DNA of 14,273 nt from an uncultured Spongiibacteraceae bacterium (GTDB taxonomy: Bacteria > Pseudomonadota > Gammaproteobacteria > Pseudomonadales > Dasaniaceae), in NCBI GenBank assembly GCA_937969395.1, contig CALBVI010000126.1, positions 1-14,273 of the forward strand, in the 5' to 3' direction. Position numbers and translations under genes: made by a program. Under the pieces are notes generated by a model. The model ran no database searches. It was not told where the DNA came from and saw only the letters and a list, made by a program, of their open reading frames with translations. Positions 1 to 8,304 of the stretch are shown here, in pieces. Within the stretch, counting starts at the first letter, position 1. The number at the start of each line of letters is the position of its first letter.

Positions 1-1770
1 TATGTGCGTGGCCTTGAAGATAACTATATAAATGTCACGGTCGATGGTGCTCCTCAGGCTTCAACACTTTTCCACCATATTGGACGTGTAACCATTGATG
101 CCGACCTATTAAAAGAGGTTGATGTGCAGGCGGGTGCTGGAGAAGCAACCAGTGGTGCTGGCAGTATCGGTGGTGCCATTCGCTTCAGAACTAAAAGTGT
201 CGATGACTTATTAGCGGATGATGACTCTTTTGGTGGCAAGGTGAAGGCGAGTTATTTCAGTAATGATGGCGAGCAGTATAGTGTCAATTTATACGGTCGT
301 CTGACTGATAATTGGGGCGTGTTAGCTTACTACAATGATATTGGTCGCGATAATTTTGACGATGGTGAAGGCGATGAAGTCTTAGGTACAGCGTCGGATC
401 AAAATTTGGCTTTTTTTAAGCTCAGCGGCAATATTAGCGATAATCAATATTTGTCTGTGAGTTATGAGGGTCGTGAAGAAGAGGCGGACTTTAGCGCTAG
501 ACCTAATTGGCATGTTCAGGATGGGGATTTGCTGTACCCAAGCGAAGCCAAGCGCGACACGCTTGTGGCGAACTATACCCTGCAACAGAATGATCAGCTG
601 AATCTTGAAGCAACGCTTTATGATACGGGGTCATCTTTTGAAGGTGGCCGCTTCGATTATTTTGCAGAAATCACCACGGTTGGTTTTGATCTTCGAAATA
701 CCGGCTACTTCGGTGATCATAACGTTACTTACGGCGTTGATTACCGAGACGATACGGTAGAGAGCGGCGATCCTCTTTACGCGCAAGAAGAAGGCGTGGT
801 TTTTGGTGTTTATGCACAAGTTCACTCGCAAATGACTGATCAATTATTGTTGAGTTATGGTGCACGTTACGATGATTATGAGTTCGAACAACTGGTGATT
901 GCTGGCGGGACGGGTGAACCAAGCACATTCGATGATTCAGATATTAGTTTCAATGCCGGTCTTTCTTATCAGTTGACTCAAGAGTGGAGCTTCGGTTTGG
1001 GCTATGCAGAAGCCTTCCGCGGTAAAGAAGTGGGTGATGGCTTTACGGTTGAATCACCAGAGGATGCCGGAGCACCGTTTGCCGATGATCTCGAATCAGA
1101 AACAGTTACCAATATAGAAGCTTCGGCTGAATACACTGGTGAAAGCCTCAGTGTTAAATTAGCGGTTTTTGATTCAGACATTGAAAATGCCATTTTTGAT
1201 CAGCTATACGGTGGCCCGTTTTATGAGAATGTAGGCACTGTTGGCAGCAGTGGTTTTGAGCTTGAAGTTGCCTATCACTGGAACAACTTTGATTTGTACT
1301 CCGGTTACTCTAGTGTCGATTCCGAATTAGATCCGAAAGACGGTTTGTATACTCAAGACTTCGGCACGATTGATATAAGCGCCTATGAGTTTAGACATTT
1401 GGGTAATTCAAGGGGTGACACCTGGAGTCTTGGCTTGGATTACACGCCATCATCTAAGCTCAGTGCTGGTGTTAATATTTCTCATGTTGAAGGTTTAAAG
1501 ATTGACACCTTGTATCAAGATTTTGATGCGGGCTGGGTGCCGTCGCTTTATGAGTTAGACAAGTCTTCTTATACAACGGTAGATGCTTTTGTCGAGTGGC
1601 AGGTGGCTGAAATGCTGACTTTAAATCTAGTGGCTATCAATCTGTTCGATCAGCAATATCGAGATCATTCTAGTGTCGGTGATTACTCAGATGTTTCTGG
1701 TTACGGACTAGTTGTTGGGCCGTGGGAAGCCGGTCGTGATATCAGGCTGTCGGCTAGTTATAGCTTCTAA
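1..1770 (+). CDS. TonB-dependent outer-membrane receptor, 5'-truncated by window edge
   Basis: The reading frame is open from base 1, so the true start, signal peptide, TonB box and first part of the plug lie outside the window; 589 residues are visible. The visible start is plug domain: VRGLEDNYINVTVDGAPQ, then a DADLLKEVDV segment and a Gly/Ala-rich GSGAGSIGGAIRF-like stretch near residues 45-62, typical of the plug end. The rest is a beta-barrel with alternating aromatic strands. It closes with a conserved NLFDQQYRDHSS block and AGRDIRLSASYSF, ending in the C-terminal Phe expected of outer-membrane barrels. The role is TonB-driven uptake of a scarce nutrient. The plug spacing and the 'DADLLKEVDV...GGAIRF' pattern recall haem/haemoglobin-type receptors, and the PepSY gene downstream favours an iron compound, but the ligand cannot be read from the sequence. 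A strong terminator follows 18 nt after the stop. Confidence 0.93.
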   Translation, partial: YVRGLEDNYINVTVDGAPQASTLFHHIGRVTIDADLLKEVDVQAGAGEATSGAGSIGGAIRFRTKSVDDLLADDDSFGGKVKASYFSNDGEQYSVNLYGRLTDNWGVLAYYNDIGRDNFDDGEGDEVLGTASDQNLAFFKLSGNISDNQYLSVSYEGREEEADFSARPNWHVQDGDLLYPSEAKRDTLVANYTLQQNDQLNLEATLYDTGSSFEGGRFDYFAEITTVGFDLRNTGYFGDHNVTYGVDYRDDTVESGDPLYAQEEGVVFGVYAQVHSQMTDQLLLSYGARYDDYEFEQLVIAGGTGEPSTFDDSDISFNAGLSYQLTQEWSFGLGYAEAFRGKEVGDGFTVESPEDAGAPFADDLESETVTNIEASAEYTGESLSVKLAVFDSDIENAIFDQLYGGPFYENVGTVGSSGFELEVAYHWNNFDLYSGYSSVDSELDPKDGLYTQDFGTIDISAYEFRHLGNSRGDTWSLGLDYTPSSKLSAGVNISHVEGLKIDTLYQDFDAGWVPSLYELDKSSYTTVDAFVEWQVAEMLTLNLVAINLFDQQYRDHSSVGDYSDVSGYGLVVGPWEAGRDIRLSASYSF

Positions 1771-1788
1771 TAAAATGACTCCCCTCTG

Positions 1789-1824
1789 GCGGCCATAGCG
1801 ATGCTTTGGCCGCTTTTTTATTTT
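1789..1824 (+). terminator. Rho-independent terminator of the TonB receptor gene
   Basis: GCGGCCA (1789-1795) pairs perfectly with TGGCCGC (1807-1813). Inside, AGC/GCT adds three more pairs after one T-T mismatch, leaving a GAT loop. A run of six T and a further T-rich stretch follow (1814-1824). It begins 18 nt after the receptor stop codon. It separates the receptor from the PepSY gene, which therefore needs its own promoter or depends on read-through. Confidence 0.9.
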
Positions 1825-1903
1825 ACTCATAATGAAATTGACGAATCTCATGTTCGTTAAATCTTTCACTAGTTGTCATGCCTCGGAACGTATCAATACA
1901 AAT

Positions 1904-3067
1904 ATGAATATTAAACCCCGGCCCTTATTGGTCTTTTGGCATCGCTGGTTCGGATTGTTTTCTGCTATCTGGTTAGTGGCTATGGCGGCTACCGGCAGTA
2001 TTCTGGTGTTTTATAGCGAGCTTGATCAAGCGCTGAATACGGATTTGTATTTTGTTACCCCGCAAGAAAAGCCTCTACCGGCTAAAGATTGGATTGAAGC
2101 AATAGAGTCTTCAAGGCCTGATAGTTTTGTAAGTACGCTGCATTTACCCGATAGCCCTGATATGGCTGCTCAAGTATATTTAAGCCCTCGACCGGAAATG
2201 GCGGAAACTGTCGCGAATCCTAGTCAGATTTTTGTCGACCCTTATACTGCTGCAGCTATTGGCGAGCGTCCACTGGGTGAGTTACGTTTTAATCGCCGAC
2301 ATATTATGAATATATTTTATGAGTTACATATGGATTTGTTGCTCGGTGAAACGATGTTCTACTTTCTCGGTTTTATCGCGTTATTATGGTTGATTGATCA
2401 TATTGTTAGCCTGTTTATCTCGTTTACTACATTGGCAAAATGGAGGCAGAGTTTTCGTATTCGGTTTATGGCGGGAGGCTATAAGCGCGTGTTCGATCTT
2501 CACCGCGCAATAGGTTTGTGGCTGTTCCCTATAACACTGATGTTTGCAGTGAGTAGCTTGTATCTTACTTGGTATGAGCCTGTGGTTAAGGTAGTTAACG
2601 CGGTGTCACCACTAACGCCGCGCTATATTTTCACTTTGCCTAATCAAGATTCGTCACAGCTTGATAGGTCGATAAATTTGTCGTCTGCATTAGCAATAGC
2701 TCGTAAGGCCAGTGGCGATGCACGTCCCGATATTGCGAGACTGATAGCTCGCAAAAATGCTTATGAAATTCGGTTTTTTGATTCGCGTGATATCGACCCC
2801 TATGGCAGGCGCATGCTCGTTGTCGATGCTTCTAACGGTGACGTGCTCAGTGATCGCCACATTACTGAAGGTGGTGCAGGTAATACATTTCTGGCTTGGC
2901 AGTATCCGTTACATTCAGGTAAGGGTTTTGGGTGGGCTGGGCGCATTATCGTTTTTATATCCGGTGTCATGTTAATTCTCGTCATCGTAACCGGCGTGAA
3001 AATTTGGCTGCGCAAGAGGCGAGCTGTGAATAAAGCTAAGTTGCCAGCTAATACTGTAAATTTATAG
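1904..3067 (+). CDS. PepSY-domain inner-membrane protein (PepSY-associated TM, iron-uptake type)
   Basis: The chosen start gives 387 residues. An in-frame ATG at 1832 would add 24 residues, but it sits 8 nt after the terminator T-tract and its residues look non-coding. From 1904 the protein begins MNIKPRPLLVFWHRWFGL, which is how this family normally starts. A first membrane helix covers about residues 13-37 (HRWFGL, then AIWLVAMAATGSILVF). A periplasmic PepSY-like segment follows, then a helix pair near FYFLGFIALLWLIDHIV, a second HRAIGLWLFPITL helix, a second periplasmic part, and a final helix (IIVFISGVMLILVIVTGVKIWL) before a Lys/Arg-rich tail. The repeated H-R-x-x-G-L helices fit haem or iron-reductase-like membrane proteins found beside TonB receptors. 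Reduction of imported ferric complexes is the usual proposal and is not proven here. There is no strong Shine-Dalgarno sequence at either start. Confidence 0.85.
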   Translation: MNIKPRPLLVFWHRWFGLFSAIWLVAMAATGSILVFYSELDQALNTDLYFVTPQEKPLPAKDWIEAIESSRPDSFVSTLHLPDSPDMAAQVYLSPRPEMAETVANPSQIFVDPYTAAAIGERPLGELRFNRRHIMNIFYELHMDLLLGETMFYFLGFIALLWLIDHIVSLFISFTTLAKWRQSFRIRFMAGGYKRVFDLHRAIGLWLFPITLMFAVSSLYLTWYEPVVKVVNAVSPLTPRYIFTLPNQDSSQLDRSINLSSALAIARKASGDARPDIARLIARKNAYEIRFFDSRDIDPYGRRMLVVDASNGDVLSDRHITEGGAGNTFLAWQYPLHSGKGFGWAGRIIVFISGVMLILVIVTGVKIWLRKRRAVNKAKLPANTVNL

Positions 3068-3269
3068 TTAGTAGTCCTATTTTGATAACAGCTTATCTTG
3101 ATGCGCAGGAAGACAAATCGGCCAGATATCTAGCGTGATAGATGCCATATCGAAAATTTTTCTCTATCTTTAGTGCTATAACAGGTAAAATGCCGCGCGT
3201 TCCAGTTTTGCTAACAAGGCACTTGGACGAATGCACACAAACTTGGGTGAAAAATAAGGTTTTTAAGGT

Positions 3270-4853
3270 ATGGCTGATAGTAATTTATCCACTGAGATTA
3301 ATAAGCGGAGAACCTTCGCTATTATTTCGCACCCCGATGCCGGTAAAACCACGATTACTGAAAAGCTTTTATTGTTGGGCCAGTTGATACAAATAGCAGG
3401 CACGGTGAAAAGTAAAAAGTCTGATCGCCATGCCACTTCAGATTGGATGAGCATGGAGCAAGAGCGGGGCATCTCGGTTACTTCATCGGTCATGCAGTTT
3501 CCCTATAAAGAGCGCATGGTCAACTTATTAGATACGCCGGGGCACGAGGACTTTTCTGAAGATACCTATCGTACCTTAACTGCTGTCGATTCCGCGTTAA
3601 TGATTGTTGATGGAGCCAAAGGTGTTGAGGCGCGTACCATTAAATTGATGGATGTATGTCGCCTGCGTGATACGCCTATTCTGAGTTTTGTGAATAAAAT
3701 GGATCGTGATATTCGCGACCCCATAGACTTATTAGATGAAATAGAAGAGGTTTTAAAAATCCCTTGTGCGCCGATCAATTGGCCTATCGGCATGGGGAAA
3801 GAATTTAAAGGCGTATACAGCCTTTACACCGATACCATTCATGTTTTTAAAGGCAGTACTAATACCTTAACCGATGATGTTCGTATTGATGGTTTGGCCA
3901 GTGACGATGCTAAAGCGTTGTTAGGTGTTTACTACGACGATTATGTCGAAGAAGTTGAATTAGTTCGTGGTGCCTCTCACCAATTTGATTTGGAAGCCTA
4001 TTTAGCGGGAGAATTAACGCCAGTATTTTTTGGTACTGCATTAGCCAACTTCGGTGTGCGTGAAATGCTTGATGGTTTTGTCGAGTGGGCGCCAGCACCT
4101 TTAGCGCGTGAAACTCACAGTCGTGAAGTCTCTGCCACTGAAGAAAAATTCAGCGGCTTTATTTTTAAAATACAGGCCAACATGGATCCTAAACATCGTG
4201 ATCGTATTGCCTTTATGCGGATATGTTCAGGTACTTATACCAAGGGCATGAAGATGAAACATGTCCGTCTTGGCAAAGATGTTAAAGTCGCAGATGCAGT
4301 AACCTTTAAAGCGGGTGAGCGTGAAGCCGTAGAGGAAGCCTGCTCCGGCGATATTATTGGCTTGCATAATCATGGCACGATTCAAATCGGCGATACTTTT
4401 ACCGAAGGGGAGGCGTTAAAATATACTGGCATTCCTCACTTCGCGCCGGAAATGTTTCGGCTTATTCGTTTAAAAGATCCATTAAAATTAAAAGCGTTGA
4501 AAAAAGGTTTGCAGCAATTATCTGAAGAGGGTTCAACTCAGGTATTTATGCCGCAAGCTAATTCTAATTTAATTGTAGGCGCAGTCGGGCAATTACAATA
4601 TGAAGTTGTTGCCTACCGCTTAAAAGATGAATACAAAGTGGAAGCGATGTATGAGCCTGTGAATGTTCATACGGCGCGTTGGGTTGAGAGCGATGACGAC
4701 AAAAAATTCGAAGAGTTTAAGAAAAAAGCCGCCGATAACTTAGCCATAGATGGCGGCGGACATTTAACTTATCTAGCGCCAACAAGGGTTAATTTGCAGT
4801 TAATTCAAGAGCGCTGGCCGGAGATTCAGTTCCGTGCAACACGAGAACATTAA
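3270..4853 (+). CDS. prfC: Peptide chain release factor 3 (RF3)
   Basis: A 527-residue translational GTPase, close to the 529 residues of E. coli RF3. The G domain shows the P-loop SHPDAGKTT (residues 20-28), the switch region [17 protein letters not shown] (57-73), DTPGH (88-92, with the catalytic His) and NKMD (142-145). The RF3-specific stretch [19 protein letters not shown] follows. Domain II and the C-terminal domain ([16 protein letters not shown]) are intact. In the cytosol, RF3 with GTP removes RF1 or RF2 from the ribosome after peptide release and takes part in post-peptidyl-transfer quality control. The ATG at 3270 is supported by TAAGG at 3255-3259, 10 nt upstream. It is the first gene of a four-gene cluster. 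No convincing promoter was found in the 202-nt gap before it. Confidence 0.98.
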   Translation: MADSNLSTEINKRRTFAIISHPDAGKTTITEKLLLLGQLIQIAGTVKSKKSDRHATSDWMSMEQERGISVTSSVMQFPYKERMVNLLDTPGHEDFSEDTYRTLTAVDSALMIVDGAKGVEARTIKLMDVCRLRDTPILSFVNKMDRDIRDPIDLLDEIEEVLKIPCAPINWPIGMGKEFKGVYSLYTDTIHVFKGSTNTLTDDVRIDGLASDDAKALLGVYYDDYVEEVELVRGASHQFDLEAYLAGELTPVFFGTALANFGVREMLDGFVEWAPAPLARETHSREVSATEEKFSGFIFKIQANMDPKHRDRIAFMRICSGTYTKGMKMKHVRLGKDVKVADAVTFKAGEREAVEEACSGDIIGLHNHGTIQIGDTFTEGEALKYTGIPHFAPEMFRLIRLKDPLKLKALKKGLQQLSEEGSTQVFMPQANSNLIVGAVGQLQYEVVAYRLKDEYKVEAMYEPVNVHTARWVESDDDKKFEEFKKKAADNLAIDGGGHLTYLAPTRVNLQLIQERWPEIQFRATREH

Positions 4854-5733
4854 TACTGAGGCGGTATTTACCCAGCCTTATCGGTTGGGTTTACCGATGT
4901 GGTCAAATCGACAGTGGATTGGCAGCCTTTTCCCCAAAGGCAGCAATAGCTCAAATTTCTTGCAGCATTACTCGCAAGTATTTAGCAGCGTAGAAGGCAA
5001 TACGACTTTTTATGCCTTACCCGATAAAAACACAGTTGCCAGTTGGAAAGAGCAGGCAGACTCAAACTTTAAGTTTTGTTTTAAGCTACCACGTAAAGTT
5101 ACTCATGAAAATTATCTGCGTTACTGTGGTGCTGAACTGAGTGAGTTTTTTACTCGGTTGGAACCTTTAGCGAATGTTTGCGGTAGCTTTATGATTCAGT
5201 TGCCCGAGAGTTTTGAGCCTAGAAGCATTAACGACTTAGCGCGTTTTATCGATGTCTTACCGAAAGGTTTCCAATTCTCTGTTGAAGTAAGGCATCTTGA
5301 TTTTTTTAATCAAGGTGCTGAAGAAAAAGCATTGAATCAATTACTGTCTGAAAATAATATCGATCGAGTTTGTTTTGATAGTCGTGCCTTATTCAGTAAA
5401 CCTGCCGTTACTGAGCAAGAGAAAGATGCTCATCGCAAAAAACCAAAGTTGCCAGTCCATGCAACCGCAACAGCTAAAAATCCAATCGTGCGGTTTATTG
5501 GTGGCTCGGATATGACCCGTAACAACCAATATTTATTGCCGTGGATAAAAAAGTTAGAGCAGTGGCGGCAGCAGGATATAACGCCAACAATATTTATTCA
5601 TACCCCGGACAATGTTGCTGCACCAGAGCAAGCCTTTTCTTTTCATCAGCAGTTAGAGCATATTGCCGGTTGGCAGCCTTTAGCCAAGGCATTATCGGAA
5701 ATTGAGGATGACTCTCAGCTGTCTATTTTCTAA
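4834..5733 (+). CDS. DUF72 (YecE-like) protein
   Basis: 299 residues, starting at a GTG that overlaps the end of prfC by 20 nt. GGAG at 4820-4823 lies 10 nt upstream and supports this start. The DUF72 pattern is clear: YRLGLPMWS near the N terminus, then [19 protein letters not shown], then W-K and [14 protein letters not shown], later FQFSVEVRH and VRFIGG. These proteins adopt a TIM-barrel-like fold; their biochemical role is not established to my knowledge. The usual N-terminal GTSGWSY motif is here GLPMWSN, so it may belong to a divergent subgroup. The overlap with prfC implies translational coupling, and its neighbours all act on the ribosome. There is no signal peptide or membrane segment, so it is likely cytosolic. 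Confidence 0.9.
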   Translation: MQHENINTEAVFTQPYRLGLPMWSNRQWIGSLFPKGSNSSNFLQHYSQVFSSVEGNTTFYALPDKNTVASWKEQADSNFKFCFKLPRKVTHENYLRYCGAELSEFFTRLEPLANVCGSFMIQLPESFEPRSINDLARFIDVLPKGFQFSVEVRHLDFFNQGAEEKALNQLLSENNIDRVCFDSRALFSKPAVTEQEKDAHRKKPKLPVHATATAKNPIVRFIGGSDMTRNNQYLLPWIKKLEQWRQQDITPTIFIHTPDNVAAPEQAFSFHQQLEHIAGWQPLAKALSEIEDDSQLSIF

Positions 5734-5758
5734 TTCAATTTTATTATTTAGTTATTCT

Positions 5759-6448
5759 ATGCGTCTTGATAAATATATTGCCAGTGTTACCGATTACTCT
5801 CGTAGCGAAGTAAAAATATTACTTCGCAGTGGGCGAGTTACCGTTGATGATCAATTGCAGCGTGATGCTGGTTACAAAGTCAAAGAAGATACCGTTGTCT
5901 GCCTTAATGGCGAGCGCTTACGTAATGCTGGGCATCGCTATATTATGCTTAACAAACCTTTGGGCTATGTTAGTGCTACCAAAGATAAGGAGCACTTAAC
6001 CGTTATTGAATTGTTGGATGAAGATAATAGTGATCAATTACATATTGCTGGGCGTTTAGATATCGATACTACCGGATTAGTACTGATTACTGATGACGGG
6101 CAATGGTCGCATCGCGTTACCTCACCGCAGAGAGATTGCAACAAAGTTTATTTGTTAGAAACAGTTGATCCGATAACTGAAGATATGATTGCGCGTATCG
6201 AGCTTGGCGTTGAACTCAATAATGAAAAAAATCCAACGCGTCCTGCCAAAATGGTGTTAGTTGATGAGCATACTGCACGCTTAACGATTAGTGAGGGTAA
6301 GTATCATCAGGTTAAGCGCATGCTGGCGGCGGTTGGCAATAAGGTCGATGTGTTACACCGTGAGCAGATTGGCGATATTGTGTTAGACGAAGAATTGCAA
6401 CCTGGAGAGTATCGCCACCTAACGGAGCAGGAAGTCGCTTCACTATGA
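5759..6448 (+). CDS. rsuA: 16S rRNA pseudouridine synthase, RsuA type
   Basis: The protein has 229 residues from the chosen ATG; E. coli RsuA has 231. It opens with an S4 RNA-binding domain, MRLDKYIASVTDYSRSEVKI, then LLRSGRVTVDD. The catalytic domain follows with the motif GRLDIDTTGLVLITDDG. Asp101 in GRLD is the expected nucleophile and matches Asp102 of E. coli RsuA. RsuA makes pseudouridine 516 in 16S rRNA during small-subunit assembly. The frame is open further upstream (TTG at 5702, ATG at 5708), but those residues do not look like the family and would overlap the DUF72 gene; MRLDKYIAS is the canonical N terminus. No Shine-Dalgarno sequence precedes 5759, where the leader is nearly all A/T. 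A paralogue such as RluE or RluF is less likely given the length and motifs. Confidence 0.92.
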   Translation: MRLDKYIASVTDYSRSEVKILLRSGRVTVDDQLQRDAGYKVKEDTVVCLNGERLRNAGHRYIMLNKPLGYVSATKDKEHLTVIELLDEDNSDQLHIAGRLDIDTTGLVLITDDGQWSHRVTSPQRDCNKVYLLETVDPITEDMIARIELGVELNNEKNPTRPAKMVLVDEHTARLTISEGKYHQVKRMLAAVGNKVDVLHREQIGDIVLDEELQPGEYRHLTEQEVASL

Positions 6449-6458
6449 GTAGAGTTCG

Positions 6459-7541
6459 ATGAATGATATCGCTTTTGATCAGTTGCGTGATGCTATTAAT
6501 CAAGGGGTTAATAAACAGTCGCTATGGTTGGTTGATGAAAGTATTAATTCTGCACAAATAAGTACTGTTCAGCCTCGCGACAATTTATTAGCGATGAGTA
6601 ACCGCTATGATGTTTTTCTACAGTTAAAAAATCAGGGCATTAATGCGTTGTTATCTGATTTCGACTTCTCAAGATTTGATCGGGAGCTTGATCAAAAACT
6701 TGATGCGGTTTATTTCCGTGTTTGCAAAGAAAAAGCAATTGTTCATCGCGTTATTAATCAAGCCTATAAAAAATTAACGATTGGTGGTGAGCTGTATTTA
6801 TCAGGTTTTAAAAATGAAGGCATTAAAACCTATGTTGATAAAGCCGCAGGCTTAATGAATTCGCAAGCAGAAAAGAATAAAGGCGGAAAGACATCGTTAT
6901 TAGCTGTTGTTGAGAAGGTGGCTTGCTCAGGTAAAAGATTGGATGGCAGCTTAGGTGACTTATTGGATGATAAAAACTACACCTATTTTGTTGATGTAGA
7001 ATCTAATGGTTTAAATTTTATTAGTAAGCCTGGTGTTTTTGGCTGGAATAAAATTGATCGCGGCAGTGAATTCTTGATTGAAAACTTACCGGCGTTATTA
7101 ACAGACTTTGTTAATAAACCGATCAGTGTTATTGATATAGGCTGTGGTTATGGTTATCTATCGGTAATGGCTAGCTCTGCGATAACTTCAGGCTCTCGAT
7201 TTGTCGCCACCGATAATAATATTGCCGCGGTTGAATGCTGCAAGAATAACTTTTCTCGGTTTGATGTCAATGGTGAAGTGATTGTTGGTGATTGTGCTGA
7301 AAATATTAATGAAAAATTCGATCTTGTCATATGCAATCCTCCGTTTCATCAGGGCTTCGATGTTGAGGGCGATTTAACGTCGAAGTTTTTAACCTCGTCT
7401 AAGCGATTATTAAAAAAAGATGGCAGTGCCTTTTTTGTGGTCAATAGTTTTATTGGTATTGAGAAAAAGGCAACCGCTATTTTTGATGATGTGACTATGT
7501 TAGCGAACAATGGTAGTTTTAAATTAATGGTTCTTAAGTGA
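6459..7541 (+). CDS. RsmC/RlmG-type rRNA (guanine-N2) methyltransferase
   Basis: 360 residues in two halves. The C-terminal half is a class I SAM-dependent methyltransferase: motif I VIDIGCGYGYLSV (224-236), acidic loop TDNN (251-254), and the catalytic NPPFHQG (293-299) of N2-guanine methyltransferases. Just before it, KPGVFGWNKIDRGSEFLIENLP corresponds to the PGVFSRDGLDVGS segment of RsmC. The N-terminal half is a degenerate methyltransferase-like domain, as in RsmC and RlmG, with GGELYLSGFKNEGIK matching the RsmC GENRSGVRS region. RsmC modifies G1207 of 16S rRNA and RlmG modifies G1835 of 23S rRNA. I lean towards RsmC, but the target cannot be settled by eye. The gene starts 10 nt after rsuA and is the last of the cluster; it converges on baeR with 13 nt between stops. 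Confidence 0.82.
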   Translation: MNDIAFDQLRDAINQGVNKQSLWLVDESINSAQISTVQPRDNLLAMSNRYDVFLQLKNQGINALLSDFDFSRFDRELDQKLDAVYFRVCKEKAIVHRVINQAYKKLTIGGELYLSGFKNEGIKTYVDKAAGLMNSQAEKNKGGKTSLLAVVEKVACSGKRLDGSLGDLLDDKNYTYFVDVESNGLNFISKPGVFGWNKIDRGSEFLIENLPALLTDFVNKPISVIDIGCGYGYLSVMASSAITSGSRFVATDNNIAAVECCKNNFSRFDVNGEVIVGDCAENINEKFDLVICNPPFHQGFDVEGDLTSKFLTSSKRLLKKDGSAFFVVNSFIGIEKKATAIFDDVTMLANNGSFKLMVLK

Positions 7542-7563
7542 AATAAACTAGCCATTAATTTTT
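7521..7563 (+). terminator. Candidate terminator spanning the rsmC-like and baeR gene ends
   Basis: AAATTAATGG (7521-7530) and CCATTAATTT (7552-7561) form a perfect 10-bp inverted repeat around a 21-nt loop, with the plus-strand T-run extending to 7563. The left arm lies inside the last codons of the methyltransferase gene and the right arm lies inside the last codons of baeR on the other strand. The stem is AT-rich, so it is a weak hairpin. The U-tract serves the plus strand better than the minus strand. Confidence 0.5.
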
Positions 7564-8256
7564 AATTGCTTCAATTCTGTAGCCTATACCGTAGATGGAT
7601 GAAATGTAGCTCTCTTTACCATCGAAAGTATTGAATTTTTTTCGTAAATTATTTATATGGGTATTGATGGTAGGGCTGCTAACTATACGGTTGTCTTCAT
7701 AGGCTAAGTCAGCTAATTGGCTGCGAGAAAATGTATGACCAATATGAGTGATTAAAGCTTTTAATAGTCGAAATTCTGTAGGCGTTAGAGTAACTTTTTC
7801 GCCCCGTAGTTTACAGCTGTGAGCTCCAATATCTACTTCAATGTCCCGATAAATAATAATGGTGTTAGTTAGAGTGTTGTCTGTTTTTATTTCTTCCTGC
7901 CGACGAAAAATCCTTTTTGCTCTAGCTACCATTTCATGAAGGCTGTAGGGTTTGCATATATAATCGTCAGCGCCCACATCAAGTCCTAAAAGGCGATCAT
8001 TGTCTTCCACTTTTGAGCTCATTATGAGAATGGGTATAGTCGAAAATTGACGTAGCTGGTTGCATATTGTAATGCCGTCGCAATTAGGCAGCATTACATC
8101 TAAAAAAACCATATCGGTTTTTGTTTCTTTGATGAAAGGAATGACTTCTAACCCATTAGTGATAGTTGTGCAGCTGTACCCTGAGTCCTCTAAAAAAAGT
8201 GATAAGGCTTTAGCCAGTTTTATTTCATCTTCAACAATTAGAATGTGATATGACAT
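7555..8256 (-). CDS. baeR: BaeR-like OmpR-family response regulator
   Basis: 233 residues (E. coli BaeR 240). The receiver domain spans about 1-120: acidic pocket E9/D10, phospho-acceptor D53 in FLDVMLP, Ser80 in the usual Thr position, and K102 in DDYICKPYS. The run DRLLGLDVGADDYICKPYS is nearly identical to E. coli BaeR as I recall it. The winged-helix DNA-binding domain covers about 130-230 (LTPTEFRLLKAL, the recognition helix region TINTHINNLRKKF, and YGIGYRIEA). It is expected to be phosphorylated by the kinase encoded just upstream and then bind promoters; BaeR of E. coli activates drug-efflux and envelope-stress genes. The ATG at 8256 gives MSYHILIVEDE, a normal receiver start. The Shine-Dalgarno sequence is weak. 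It lies 48 nt after the kinase stop. Confidence 0.92.
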   Translation of the reverse strand: MSYHILIVEDEIKLAKALSLFLEDSGYSCTTITNGLEVIPFIKETKTDMVFLDVMLPNCDGITICNQLRQFSTIPILIMSSKVEDNDRLLGLDVGADDYICKPYSLHEMVARAKRIFRRQEEIKTDNTLTNTIIIYRDIEVDIGAHSCKLRGEKVTLTPTEFRLLKALITHIGHTFSRSQLADLAYEDNRIVSSPTINTHINNLRKKFNTFDGKESYISSIYGIGYRIEAIKN

Positions 8257-8304
8257 GTTTATACCGCATGTTATTTTTATAATATTATTTGGTTTAAATG
8301 GTTT

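Noticed and set aside
1832..1903. N-terminal extension of the PepSY protein from the ATG at 1832
   Set aside because: It begins 8 nt after the terminator T-run with no ribosome site, and the added residues do not resemble the family, which starts at the MNIKPRPLLVFWHRWFGL end.
3084..3097. GATAA-CAGC-TTATC hairpin after the PepSY gene, considered as a terminator or Fur box
   Set aside because: The stem is only 5 bp, A/T-rich and without a T-run, and the sequence does not fit the 19-bp Fur consensus. It is also downstream of the iron-related genes and too far from prfC to matter.
3142..3387. 81-codon plus-strand open frame starting in the gap before prfC
   Set aside because: It overlaps prfC in another frame by more than 100 nt, has no good ribosome site, and its sequence has no protein-like pattern; prfC has the strong family match.
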